Of a stretch of 64,000 bases of DNA, positions 19,482 to 29,019 are shown piece after piece (the stretch's first letter is position 1; each line of letters begins with the position of its first letter). The DNA is from Candidatus Streptomyces philanthi (lineage in GTDB: Bacteria; Actinomycetota; Actinomycetes; Streptomycetales; Streptomycetaceae). The translations under genes were made by a program, and so were the position numbers. The stretch lies in contig CP073042.1 of NCBI GenBank assembly GCA_018114805.1, positions 7,237,501-7,301,500 on the forward strand, in the 5' to 3' direction. The notes below the pieces were generated by a model, which did not search any database, was not told the origin of the DNA, and saw nothing but the letters and a program-made list of their open reading frames with translations.

Positions 19482-19890
19482 TCAGCGGAGGGTGGCGTCG
19501 GCGGCCGTGACGCCGAAGCTGGCGGTCGTCGCGTCCCTGGCGCAGGCGGCGCAGCCCCGCCTTCTCCAGGACCCGCGCCGGCGGGGTTGGTCAGCTCCAC
19601 CGTGTGCACACCCGGCGCCGTGAGGGCGAACGCCACCAGGGCCCGGGCCGCCTCGGCAGCGTAACCCCGGTTGCGACGGGAGGCGACGACGCCGTAGCCG
19701 AATTCGAGGCTTCCCTCTACGGGCGGCCAGAACAAGCCGATGGCGCCCACCACCAGGCCGGTCTCGCGCTCGATGATTTGGCGTTGGCCGTAGCGGCTCC
19801 GGCTGTCGGGGTGGGTGGTGACGTAACCGGCGATGACCCGGTCCCCTTCGGCGGGGAAGTCCTCGGCCCAGTGCACACCCCACGCCCCTT
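19482..19890 (-). pseudogene. RimJ/RimL-like GNAT acetyltransferase, truncated and frameshifted
   Basis: Minus strand. WAEDFPAEGDRVIAGYV, RQIIERETGLVVGAIGLFWP and FGYGVVASRRNRGYAAEAAR are unmistakable for the RimJ/RimL-type GNAT group. The frame changes after VHTVELTNPA near 19590, and the ending is uncertain (a stop lies at 19482). Only a few N-terminal residues seem absent; upstream (above 19890) the sequence changes to an unrelated plus-strand coding fragment. Confidence 0.65.
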
Positions 19891-19895
19891 CGCCG

Positions 19896-20182
19896 ACTAC
19901 CTTTACTTCAACGACGAGGCGCACCGCCGCAGCAGGGACTTCGCGCTCACCTCGCAGGAGGTGCTGACCGGCGTCATCACCGGGCGCGCGGCCGGCTCGG
20001 GGCTCAAGTCGTTCGCGCGGTACTACGGATGGCCGGGCGCGGTGTACGTGCCGGTACTCGGCGCCGTGGGAGAACAGTTGCCTCGCTGTCCGGTCCAACG
20101 ACACCAACCCCCGGAGGTACGCGTCTTCCGCGCCCTCACCATCGCCCTGGCCCAGGAGCTGGGACCGCTGGTCAACCGGTGA
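19896..20182 (+). pseudogene. C-terminal fragment of an unrecognised protein
   Basis: Plus-strand coding-like sequence DYLYFNDEAHRRSRDFALTS, then GVITGRAAGSGLKSFARYYG and AVYVPVLGA, then a frame change to SCLAVRSNDTNPRR and back to FRALTIALAQELGPLVNR with TGA 20180-20182. Codon bias is strong in all pieces. I do not recognise the family. The start is missing because the sequence upstream of 19890 belongs to a minus-strand acetyltransferase. Confidence 0.45.
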
Positions 20183-20202
20183 GCGCCCCGACGACGCGGA
20201 CG

Positions 20203-20589
20203 CTAGCGGTAGCCCAGTTCGCCGCAGCCGGCGGTGCGCTGCGGTGGGACCGGTCCGCGCGGCACGTAGGCGCGGGGGGGCCGTGTGCACCAGCGGGCGC
20301 GCGGCGCGCTGCCGGGCGCGGGCCTGCGCGACGGCCAGGCGCAGCACGCGCACGTCGGCCAGCCGCCCACTGCCATCCGGCAGCGAGAGCCACAGGGCGC
20401 GGTGCCCGGCCGGCGGGTGACGCGGGTGGGGCATCACCGGCCAGTCGTCGCGGCTGAGCACCGTGACGGCCGGATCGCCCCAGCGGTCGGCGCTGCCGAG
20501 GGCGACGGGGATGTAGACGAGCTGGCAGTCCAGATCGCACAGCAGCGGTACGCCCTCCAGGTCGGCGCGCTGCTCCGCGGTCAGTTCAT
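20203..20589 (-). pseudogene. Conserved hypothetical protein, two small frame errors
   Basis: Reading ELTAEQRADLEGVPLLCDLD, then YIPVALGSADRWGDPAVTVL and LADVRVLRLAVAQARARQ. The frame is broken directly after an ATG at 20589 (ATGAACTG, one base too many) and at the C7 run near 20277; removing one C gives RAYVPRGPVPPQRTAGCGEL and a TAG at 20203-20205. Both errors are next to short repeats of one base, which looks like sequencing error. No domain recognised. It follows the CBS gene by four bases on the same strand. Confidence 0.55.
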
Positions 20590-20593
20590 GGCC

Positions 20594-20993
20594 TCAGCGG
20601 TCGCTGGAGAGCGCGTCGATCAGTTCGCCGGCCTTGGCGTCGGGCAGTCCCCTCGCCGCGTCGGCCAGCGCGACGATGCCCACCAGGTCGTGCCCGTCGA
20701 TGACCGGCAGCCGGCGCACCTTGTGCGCCTTCATGGCTGTCGTCGGCGCCGATGGTCACCGCCTCGCCCTGGGGCAGCTCGCCCGTCTTCGTGCTCCGCG
20801 GGTCCTTGCCCGCACCGAGTACCTTGACCACGATGTCGCGGTCCGTGAGCACGCCCTTGAGCTTGTTGTCCGTGCCGCAGATGGGCAGCGCCCCCACGCC
20901 CAGCGTGGTCAGCTTCTGGGCACCTGCCAGAACGCTTTCGTCGGCGCCCACACACATCGCGTCGGGGGTCATGATGTCGCGGGCCGTAGCCAC
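20594..20993 (-). pseudogene. Tandem CBS-domain protein, one frameshift
   Basis: GTG 20993 opens VATARDIMTPDAMCVGADES. The first CBS domain is complete (LGVGALPICGTDNKLKGVLT with DRDIVVKVLGAGKD). The frame changes in the second domain near 20735; the corrected part reads HKVRRLPVIDGHDLVGIVAL and ends LSSDR at 20594. Streptomyces proteins of this size resemble the hypoxic-response protein 1 family and bind adenine nucleotides to sense energy or redox state. Confidence 0.8.
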
Positions 20994-21337
20994 AGTCGTT
21001 CACCACCATCTCGCTCTGTCGAGCGCGTCGGGATCGGGAACGACGTCCGGGTGCCCGAGCGGGAGCGGAACAAACAGCGATCGTTCACAGGGTGGGCCCG
21101 CCGGAGTTCCAGGGCGCGTTCCGGGCGTCGCGGCAGGCCCCCGCTCCCGACCCTCGCCCGGCCCTACGGCCGCTCGCCCACGCCTGTCGCCAACTCGCCG
21201 AACCTGCCGCCCGCGACGCGGCCGGCGAGCGGCGGGGTCGGGGCGCCGACGGGGTCCCGCAGCCCGCGCCGGCCCTCGCCCCCTCCCGCGCGAGCGCGCC
21301 GCTGGTCCCATCGTCGGGCACGGCGCGCTCGCGCCCG
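20994..21337. other. Intergenic region, no gene supported
   Basis: Between the start of the CBS gene and the terminator of the gene at 21407. Several overlapping long frames exist on both strands, but they are arginine/alanine/proline-rich and have no domain signal, as expected by chance at this GC content. The CBS promoter should lie near 20994-21090, where the sequence is less GC-rich (GGAACAAACAGCGATCG). Confidence 0.5.
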
Positions 21338-21390
21338 ACCGCCCCCGCGTCCGGCGCCAGCCGCGATCACGCGCCGGACGCGGGGGCGGT
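21338..21390 (-). terminator. Strong hairpin after the 21407-21751 gene
   Basis: Perfect 20-base arms (21338-21357 and 21371-21390) with a 13-base loop, 16 bases beyond the minus-strand stop at 21407. No T-run. Confidence 0.8.
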
Positions 21391-21406
21391 GAGCTTCGCG
21401 GCCGGC

Positions 21407-21751
21407 TCAGGCGCTCTCGCCCGCCGGCCGCTCGTGCGCGTGCTTGAGCGCCATGCGCCCGGCCGGCACCCGTGGACCGCTGAGCGTGGCCCAGAACGGG
21501 TGCTGGCTCACCGTCGTGGCCAGCGCGAGCTCACACTCGCGCAACTCGGCCACCTCGGTACGCTCCGGCTCGGGCCAGCTCGGGGAGTCCGGCCGTTCGC
21601 GGGGGCGCCACAGATCCTGGTCCTCGAAGCCGGGCGCCGGCTCCACGGACCAGGGCAACCGCTCGTAGAGCGCCAGCAGCCGGGCACGGACCTGGTGCAG
21701 CTCCTCCTGGGCTGCCAGAAGATCGTGAGGAAACTCAAACGTTTTGGCCAT
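21407..21751 (-). CDS. Conserved hypothetical protein, intact
   Basis: 114 residues from ATG 21751: MAKTFEFPHDLLAAQEELHQ followed by LLALYERLPWSVEPAPGF. The N-terminal half is an amphipathic helix, the rest is charged, with no cysteines or membrane segments. Very similar short proteins of unknown function are common in Streptomyces. The upstream region 21752-21800 is unusually AT-rich for this DNA (TACGAATGTTCGAATTTG), probably its promoter. Confidence 0.65.
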   Translation of the reverse strand: MAKTFEFPHDLLAAQEELHQVRARLLALYERLPWSVEPAPGFEDQDLWRPRERPDSPSWPEPERTEVAELRECELALATTVSQHPFWATLSGPRVPAGRMALKHAHERPAGESA

Positions 21752-21980
21752 GTCAAGAATGATACGAATGTTCGAATTTGCTCGACGCGAACCACGCCGA
21801 GCAGGGATGACGCACCCGCCAAAGGGATGCCATGAATCTGTGGGTCGGCCCTTTCCGGCCATTCGCTCAGACCTGGTCCTGGGCGTCCGGGCCATGGCCC
21901 TCGCGGGCGGTCGCGCGCACGCGGTGGGCCCGGCCATCCGCCGGGATGCGGGTGCTGGCGTGACATCGCAGGCTGGAGGC

Positions 21981-22217
21981 ATGAACGAGACGAATGGGCG
22001 CCGGGCGCCGGGCGTGGTCGTGGACGCGCCGCTGGACGGGCGGCGCCGGGTGACGATCGACGGGCGCGACGCGGGGGTGGCGGTCGAGCCGGACGAGGTG
22101 GTGCGGATGATGCGCCGCGCCGGCGTGCCCGAGGACCGCGTCGCGCTGGACGACCCCGAGGTGGTCGAGTGGCACGGCGGCGGTCCCGACGCCTGGCTGG
22201 ACGCGCCCCCGCGCTGA
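21981..22217 (+). CDS. Small conserved protein, paralogue of 22417-22662
   Basis: 78 residues from ATG 21981 with GGAGGC upstream. PDEVVRMMRRAGVPEDRVAL followed by DDPEVVEWHGGGPDAWL matches a family of short actinomycete proteins with a helix, an acidic DDPEV loop and a W-x-GGGP-x-W ending. Function unknown. The next plus-strand gene encodes a related protein, so a tandem duplication is likely. Confidence 0.65.
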   Translation: MNETNGRRAPGVVVDAPLDGRRRVTIDGRDAGVAVEPDEVVRMMRRAGVPEDRVALDDPEVVEWHGGGPDAWLDAPPR

Positions 22218-22416
22218 GGCCGGCGCCGGGTGCGTCCGCCGGGCGCGGCGCGCGGTAACGGTCGGTTCACGCGATCTCTCACGTTCACGCGGCGGGCCGC
22301 CGGCGCGGTCGGGGGCCAGCCGCCGACGCCGGCCGGCTCGGCCCCGCGGGGGCGAGCTGGTCGCGGGGCCCGCCCGTCGGTGTGCGCGAGTGGCGAAGAC
22401 GCGGCACCGTGGAGGC

Positions 22417-22662
22417 ATGACCGAACGTGATAGTCCGCATATATCGGCCCCCCGTTTCGTCGTGCTGCCCGTGCAGCCGGGCAGTCCACCGTTCCGGTTG
22501 GTGGAGGTCGGCGGGGAGGTGGCCTGAACGGCCAGGTCGGTGGTGGACGTGATCGAGATCGCCCAGCAACTGGGCGTACACCATCTCGACCTGGAGGACC
22601 CGGACGTCATCCGGTGGGTCGGCGGCGACCAGTTCACCTGGACCCTCCGGCACCTGATCTGA
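22417..22662 (+). pseudogene. Small conserved protein with in-frame TGA
   Basis: ATG 22417 with GTGGAGG upstream. It reads MTERDSPHISAPRFVVLPV, reaches TGA 22525-22527 after VEVGGEVA, then continues in the same frame TARSVVDVIEIAQQLGVHHL, DLEDPDVIRWVGGDQ and ends at TGA 22660-22662. The second half aligns with the 21981 gene (VVxMMRRAGV.. DDPEVVEWHGG). Family members usually have Gly before TARS, so GGA-to-TGA is a plausible change. Missed by simple frame finding because each half is short. Confidence 0.6.
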
Positions 22663-22688
22663 CCCGCGGCGACGGACGGGCCCACCAC

Positions 22689-22705
22689 CACCCGCGGGGC
22701 GGGTG
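22689..22705. terminator. Short hairpin between convergent genes
   Basis: Arms CACCCGC and GCGGGTG around a three-base loop, in the 46 bases between the small plus-strand gene and the end of the minus-strand IclR gene. Confidence 0.5.
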
Positions 22706-22708
22706 CGG

Positions 22709-23529
22709 CTACCCGGTCCGCGCGGTCAGCTCCGAGGCCACGCGGAGCGTGGCCCGTGCCGTCGCCGCGAGCCACGCCTCGTCGGCGCGGGACTTGGGTG
22801 CCGTGGTCACCAGGGCCGCGATGGCCCGGCCGGCGCGGTCGCGAACGGCCGCGCCCACCGCGCTCACGTCGTCCTCGCTCTCGGCGTGGTTGACCGCGCA
22901 CCCGCGCACCGCGTCGAGGTGGTTGCGCAGCGCCGTGCGGGTGGCGGGGGCGCGTTCGGTGGGGGCGTCGAGCTGCTCGCACGGGTAGAGCGCCACCAAC
23001 TGCTCCTCGCTCAGCTCGGCCAGCATCACCTTGCCCGCCGCCGTGGCGTGCGCGGGCAGGCTCCAGCCGATCCGGCTGCTGACCCGCACGGTCTGTTCGC
23101 TCTCGACGCTGTCGATGTACAGCATCTGCGTGCCACGCCGCGTCGCCAGGTGCACCGTCTCGTCCGTAGCCGCACGAGCGAGCTGCGCGCCATCGTGCGG
23201 ATGTCCATGTTCCGCACCACGGACAGACCGATGTCCACGAGCGCGGGTCCCGGGCGGTACGCGCGCGAGTGCGTGTCCTGCTCGACGAACTCGTGGTAGC
23301 CGAGCGTCAAGAGCAGGCGGTGCACGGTGGAGCGGGAAAGCCTCATGTCGCGACTGATCTGGTTGACGCGGATCACCTGGTGTTCCTCGAACAGGCGCAG
23401 CAGGCGGAACAGGCACAGCAGGCCCAGCACGTTGTCGACGGCCCCGATCAACCCCGCCGGACGGCTCGCCGCCGACTCCGACTCCCGCTCGCCGGCCTGC
23501 TCCGGGGCCTCCGCCTCCTCCGCGCTCAT
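22709..23529 (-). pseudogene. IclR-family transcriptional regulator, one frameshift
   Basis: ATG 23529. The winged helix is seen as INQISRDMRLSRSTVHRLL-type sequence (QISRDMRLSRSTVHRLLLTL), followed by the effector domain with HLATRRGTQMLYIDSVES and PAHATAAGKVMLAELSEEQL. The frame changes near 23165 between the two domains. It is divergent from a flavoprotein hydroxylase at 23957, a common arrangement in which IclR proteins control aromatic-acid catabolic genes from a shared control region. Confidence 0.85.
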
Positions 23530-23956
23530 GGACTGCACCGTAGCGCAGGGGACCCCTGGTTCCCTAGGGCTGTGGGCGGCCGAAGGCGCTCTTGCGACTC
23601 CCGTCAACATGTAGCAGTATCCGGTTCGGTGTTCCTCATCGTGACACGTAACGCGCCTATCTGCGCGAGCAGTTGAGCACGCGTCGCCTCGTCGAACACC
23701 GGTCGACCGCGATCGCGTCGGCCGGGCCGGAGGCGGCGAACCGACGCTGGCCGGCACCGGTCGCGACGCGGACCGCCAGGAGCGGTGGTGTGCCCGGCGT
23801 CCGACACGGGGCGGACGGCGGCAGTGCCACCCACGTGCCGGGTGCGCGCCCACGCGGGGGATGGACGCGCGCCTGGCCGCACGCCGGCCCGTCCTCCGCG
23901 CGAAGCCTGGGGAGCGGCGCCGGACGGTGCCCCGGGACGGCCAGCGGGAGGTGGGA
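23530..23956. promoter_or_regulatory. Divergent control region between IclR gene and flavoprotein gene
   Basis: 427 bases with no supported gene. The part nearest the IclR start has relatively AT-rich stretches (CAACATGTAGCAGTATCC and TCATCGTGACACGTAAC near 23607-23650) where promoters and an IclR operator are most likely. I cannot define the operator. Confidence 0.45.
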
Positions 23957-25135
23957 GTGGGCGTACGCGTGCCCTTTCTGATCATCGGCGGCGGCATGGC
24001 CGCCGGCCTCTGCCGGGCCCGGGCGGGCTTCGACGTCCACATCGTGGAACAGGCCCCGCGCTTGGGCGCGTTGGGCGCCGGCATCCAGCTCGCCCCGAAC
24101 GCGCTGCGCGTGCTCAGCGCGCTGGACCTCGGCCCCGACCTCGCCGCCGTGGCCGTCTACCCCCGCAACCTGGTCTTCCTCCACGCCGACACCGGCCGCC
24201 GGCTGACCACCGTCGACCTCGGCGACGCCTTCCGGGCGCGCTACGGCCAGCTGTACACCGTGCTGCACCGAGGTGACCTCCTCGACATCCTGCTCGCCGC
24301 CTGCCGCGCGCACGAGCGCGTGACCCTGGAGTCGGGGCGGGAGGTCGTCGAGGTGCGCGACGCCGAGGGGCACTCGGCGACCGTGTGGTTCGCCGACGGC
24401 GAGACGTACGCGTGCGAGGCGGTGATCGGCGCCGACGGCCTGTGGTCGCGCACCCGCGCGCTGGTGGCCGACGATGTGCCGCTGTGCTCGGGGTACGTCG
24501 CCTATCGCGGCACCGTCCCGGCCGAGGACCTGCCCGACAGCGTGCGGCCCGACGACGAACTCGTCTGGATCGTACCAGGCAAGCACCTGGTGCAGTACCC
24601 CATACGACGCCGCGAGTTGCACAACCAGGTGGCGTTCTTCCGTAGCCGCCGCTACCGGCCCGGGAGCGCGGCCGGGGACGACTGGGGCGCCGCCGACGAA
24701 CTGCGGGAGCACTTCGCCGCCAGCGCCGAGCAGGTGCGCGCGGCGGTCGCCCTGCTCGGCACCCACCGCCGCTGGCCGATGTACGACCGGGCCCCGGTCG
24801 ACAACTGGACCACGGGCCGCGTCACCCTGCTCGGCGACGCGGCCCACCCCATGCTCCAGTACCTCGTCCAGGGCGCCTGCCAGGCCATCGAGGACACCGA
24901 GTGCCTGGCCCGCCACCTGGTGGCCCACGACGGGAAGGCCCCGGCCGCGTTCGCCGCCTACCAGGCCGAGCGCATCCCCAGAACCGCGGCCGTGCAACGG
25001 CTGGCCCGCGTCTGGGGCGAGGTGTGGCACGACGACGCCCCGGTCATCCCGGCCCTGCGCGACCGCCTGTTCGCCCGCCGCGCCCCCGACGACTACACCT
25101 ACCTGGACTGGCTCTACCGACACCCGGCCCGCTAA
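23957..25135 (+). CDS. FAD-dependent aromatic hydroxylase (salicylate/3-hydroxybenzoate type)
   Basis: GTG 23957 with GGAGG six bases upstream; 392 residues. Class A flavoprotein monooxygenase: VIGADGLWSRTRALV is the DG motif and VTLLGDAAHPMLQYLVQGAC the GD motif binding the FAD ribityl chain. LGAGIQLAPNALRVL is typical of salicylate and 3-hydroxybenzoate hydroxylases. The N-terminal FAD motif reads IIGGGMAAGLCRARAGF, about three residues shorter than usual and lacking the third glycine of GxGxxG, which could weaken FAD binding. A divergent IclR regulator supports a role in aromatic acid degradation with NAD(P)H and O2. Confidence 0.85.
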   Translation: MGVRVPFLIIGGGMAAGLCRARAGFDVHIVEQAPRLGALGAGIQLAPNALRVLSALDLGPDLAAVAVYPRNLVFLHADTGRRLTTVDLGDAFRARYGQLYTVLHRGDLLDILLAACRAHERVTLESGREVVEVRDAEGHSATVWFADGETYACEAVIGADGLWSRTRALVADDVPLCSGYVAYRGTVPAEDLPDSVRPDDELVWIVPGKHLVQYPIRRRELHNQVAFFRSRRYRPGSAAGDDWGAADELREHFAASAEQVRAAVALLGTHRRWPMYDRAPVDNWTTGRVTLLGDAAHPMLQYLVQGACQAIEDTECLARHLVAHDGKAPAAFAAYQAERIPRTAAVQRLARVWGEVWHDDAPVIPALRDRLFARRAPDDYTYLDWLYRHPAR

Positions 25136-25698
25136 GCGCCCGCCACGCCACCGGCGAGCCGCCGGGCGACCCCGTCGAGTTCACCGCCGGCGCCGACAGC
25201 GCGTCACCCACCGCCGGCCGCCGCTCCCGCCCACCGAGCGCAGGCGACCCCCATGCTCCACTCGAGGAGCAGCGGCTCCACCAGGACTTCGAGCAGGTCG
25301 GTCCAGTTGCGCCGTGGACGGTCCGCGAGGGTTGATGCCGCCGACGCCCACCCGGCGCGCCGTCCCACACCTGTGGCGGCGAGCGCGGCCGCGCCTCCTG
25401 GCGCCACGCGCCGGCGACCTGGTCCCGGTCGGCCGAGGCGGCGAGCGCCGCGCCATCGCCCTGGCCGCCGGCGTCGAGCCGGCCGCACCACCCCCACCAC
25501 ACCCCGGCGCGCGCCGGCGACCTGAACTCCCGCCGACACGCGGCCCTTTCGCCGTCTCGCGGCACATCGCGGCACCTTGCGGGGCACCGCGCCGCCTCGC
25601 GGCGCAGCGCGGTAGACCACGGCACATCGCGGGGGCGTCGCTCGTCGCGCCGCGTGTTGACGGTCCCGACACGCTCATCCCTGAGCTACCTCCTGTGG
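25136..25698. other. Intergenic region upstream of the PKS gene, no gene supported
   Basis: About 560 bases. Two copies of CGGCACATCGCGG occur near 25559 and 25619, flanking a small inverted repeat GCGCCGC-CTC-GCGGCGC. Open frames through the region are arginine/proline-rich on both strands and show no domain. Confidence 0.45.
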
Positions 25699-25801
25699 GT
25701 GATCAACTGGTCGGCGTGTTGGTCAACTTGGCGTAGATATCCGGCCAGGGAGGCGATTTTTCCCTACCTCCGTGTGATCACATGAAGGTAGAGAGTGATC
25801 A
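25699..25801. promoter_or_regulatory. Cluster of GTGATCA repeats before the PKS gene
   Basis: GTGATCA occurs at 25699-25705, 25774-25780 and 25795-25801; the last two are exactly 21 bases apart and the middle one is part of the palindrome TGTGATCACA. The region is also AT-rich compared with its surroundings (GTAGATATCC, GATTTTTCCC). Repeated heptamers about two helical turns apart resemble sites of SARP-type activators, but no SARP gene lies in this window. Confidence 0.4.
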
Positions 25802-25958
25802 GCCTGAAGGGTGGGGTGATTCGCGGAGAGCTGGCGGCCGTCCCCCAGGAAGCACCCGGCGCGCTGCGGCGAGCGTGCCACGGGCCCCGGCCCGTCAGTC
25901 TCCGCTCACGGGCACAGCGGGGGAGGGACGTTCAGTGACGGGCGGAGCGCAGGAAGAA

Positions 25959-28900
25959 CCAGTAGCCGTCGTCGGACTGGCATGCAGGCTGCCCGGGGCG
26001 CCCGGGCCCGCGGCCTTCTGGCGACTGCTCACCGAGGGGCGACACGCGATCGATGAGCCCCCCGCACGGCGGCGGCCCGGCCTCGCCGTCGCGCCCGGCC
26101 AGCGCGGGCCACTCGGCGGCTACCTGGACCAGGTGGACGCCTTCGACCCGGCCTTCTTCGGCATCTCGCCCCGCGAGGCCGTGGCCATGGACCCCCAGCA
26201 GCGCCTCGTCCTCGAACTCGCCTGGGAGGCCCTGGAGGACGCCGCGATCGTCGCCGGCACGCTCCGCGACAGCCCGACCGGGGTGTACGTCGGCGCCATG
26301 TGGAGCGACTACGCCAGCGTGCTGCACCACGGCGATCCCGAGGCCGTCTCCCGCCACTCCATGACCGGCACTCACCGCAGCCTCCTCGCCAACCAGGTAT
26401 CCTACCTCCTCGGCCTGCGCGGCCCGAGTCTCACCCTCAACGCGTGCCAGTCCTCCTCCTTGGTCGCCGCCCACCTGGCCGTCACCAGCCTGCGCACCGG
26501 CGAGTCGGAACTGGCGCTCGTCGGCGGCGTCAACCTCATCCTCACCAGCGACAGCACGGCGACGTCCGAGCGACTCGGCGCCCTCTCACCTGACGGCCGC
26601 TGCTACGTCTTCGACGCCCGGGCCAACGGCTACGTGCGTGGCGAGGGCGGCTGCGTCGCGGTCCTCAAACCACTGCGCCGCGCCGTCGCCGACGGCGACC
26701 GCGTCTACGGCGTCATCCGTGGCAGCGCCGTCAACAACGACGGCACCTCCACCGGCCTGACCGTGCCGAACCGCGCCGCTCAGGAGCAACTGCTCCGCCT
26801 GGCCTACGCCCGCGCGGGGTTGACCCCGGCCGACGCCCAGTACGTCGAATTGCACGGCACGGGGACCCCCGTCGGCGACCCGATCGAGGCCGCGGCCCTC
26901 GGCGCCGCCCACGCCGACGGCCTCCCGCGCGGGCGCCGCTGCGCGTCGGCTCGGCTAAGACCAACGTGGGCCACCTGGAAGGCTCCGCGGGGATCGTCGG
27001 ACTGGTGAAGACGCTGCTCAGCCTCCACCACCGACGCCTCACGCCCAGCCTCAAATTCCGTACCCCGCACCCGGACATCCCGCTGGCCGGACTCGGCATC
27101 GCCGTTCAAGGCGAGACCGAGCCGTGGCCCGCGCCGGACGGCCCGCTGGTGGCCGGGGTGAGCGCCTTCGGTATGGGCGGCACCAACTGCCACGTGGTGC
27201 TCGGGGACGCGCCGACCGCCCGCGCCCGCACCGCGCCGCTGCCCGCGCCCGCCCGCGCGGCGGCAGCGTCAGCCGCCCGCTCCCGCGCGGCGCGTGTGAC
27301 GGACGCGCCGCCGGCCTGGCTGCCCTGGGTGCTCTCCGGCCGTGACCCGCGCGCGCTGCGGGCGCAGGCCCGACGGCTGGCCGACCGCGTCGCGGACGAC
27401 CCGGCGCCGCGGCCGTGCGACATCGGCTGGTCCCTCGCCGCCGGGCGCACCCCCTTCGAACACCGGGCGGTCATCGTCGCCGCCGACCCCGCGCGTCGCG
27501 CTACGGCCCTCGCCGCACTGGCACGCGGTGAGTCGGCGCCGGACCTGGTCGAACCCCCGGTGGGCGGCGCCGGACCGGCCGGCCAGCGGGTGGTCTTCGT
27601 CTTTCCCAGCCAGGGCTCGCTGTGGGCCGGGATGGACACCGAACTCTGCCACCAGGCACCGCCGTTCGCCCGCCGGATGGCCGAGTGCGCCGAGGCCCTG
27701 GCCGAGTTCGTGGACTGGGACCTGGAAGCCGTGCTGCCGCGCCCCCGCTGACGCGCATGGACGTCGTACAGGCCGCGCTGTTCGCCGTGATGGTCTCCCT
27801 GGCCGCCCTGTGGCAGGACCACGGCGTGGTGCCGTCGGCCGTCATCGGCGCCTCCCAGGGTGAGACGGCCGCCGCCTGCGTGGCCGGCGCCCTCTCGCTG
27901 CGCGACGCGGCGCGCGTGGTGGCGCTGCGCTCGCAGGTCGTCGGCGCCATCGCCGGCGGCGGCGCCATGGTCTTCCTGGCCCTGAGCCCCGACGAGGCCG
28001 CCGAGCGGATCGCGGCCTGGGACGGCCGACTCTCGCTGGCCGCCGTCAACGGCCCCGCCTCCGTCGTCGTCTCCGGCGAGGCCGACGCGGCCACCGAACT
28101 CGTCGCCAGGTGCGTCGCCGACGGCGTGCGCGCCCGCTGGATCCCGGTGGACTACGCGTCCCACTCGGCCCAGGTCGAACCCGTACGCGCGCGGCTGGTG
28201 AGGGCGCTGGCCTACATCGCACCGCGCCCGACGACGATCCCGCTCTACTCCACGGTCACGGCACGGCCCCTGCGCGGCACCGAACTGGACCCCCGGTACT
28301 GGTACGAGAACCTGCGCGGAACCGTCCGCTTCGCACAGACCATCGACGCGGTGCTCGACGCGGGCGACGCCGTGTTCATCGAACTGTCGCCGCACCCCGT
28401 GCTCGTGCACGGCATCGAGCAGAGCGCCGAGGCGCGCGGCGCCGAACACACGGCGGCCATCGGCTCCCTCCGCCGGGGCGAAGGCGGCCAGCACCGCTTC
28501 CTGACCTCGCTGGCCGAGGCGTACGTGCACGGCGTCGCCGTCGACTGGACCGCCTCCTTCCGCGACACCGACGCCACCCGCACCGACCTGCCCACCTACC
28601 CTTTCCAGCGCCAGCGTTACTGGCCCGGCGGGCACAGCCACGATGCGTACGAGACGCCCGAACCAGAGGATGCCGACGCCCCGCCGCGCGCCCAGCTCAC
28701 CGCGCCAGCCGCGGATGACCGACGCCGGGCCGTGGCCGCCCTCATCCGTACCCAGGTCGCCCAGGTCCTGGCGTACGAACCGGACGACGTCGACGCTCGG
28801 CGCACCTTCAAGGACCTGGGCTTCGACTCGCTGGGCGCCATCGACCTGCGCAACCGGCTCGGCCGGGCCACCGGGCTCCGGCTGCCCTCCTCGCTGCTGT

Positions 28901-28970
28901 TCGACCACCCCACCATCGAGCACCTGGAGCGCCATCTCAGCGCCGCCCTGGCCCCGCCGCGCGCGACGCC
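25959..28970 (+). other. PKS module 1: KS-AT-ACP
   Basis: KS about 25959-27210: the nucleophile lies in LTLNACQSSSLVA instead of the commoner DTACSSS, the first His in ELHGTGTPVGDP, and the second in KTNVGHLEGSAG beyond a frame change. FGMGGTNCHVVL closes the KS. AT about 27590-28490: VFVFPSQGS, RMDVVQAALFAVMVSLAAL and GASQGET (active serine), with YASH at the specificity position, which predicts methylmalonyl-CoA. The post-AT linker ends TYPFQRQRYW. ACP about 28730-28950: LGFDSLGAIDLRNRL with the phosphopantetheine serine codon at 28828-28830. Confidence 0.85.
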
Positions 28971-29019
28971 CCAAGCACCCCGGCCGCCCCCCGTCGCCGC
29001 CCGGCGCCGGCCGACGCGG

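Noticed and set aside
25782..25934. ATG 25782 as the PKS start
   Set aside because: The extra 51 residues are proline/arginine-rich without docking-helix character, and the stretch overlaps the GTGATCA repeats; GTG 25935 has a better ribosome site. The earlier start cannot be fully excluded.
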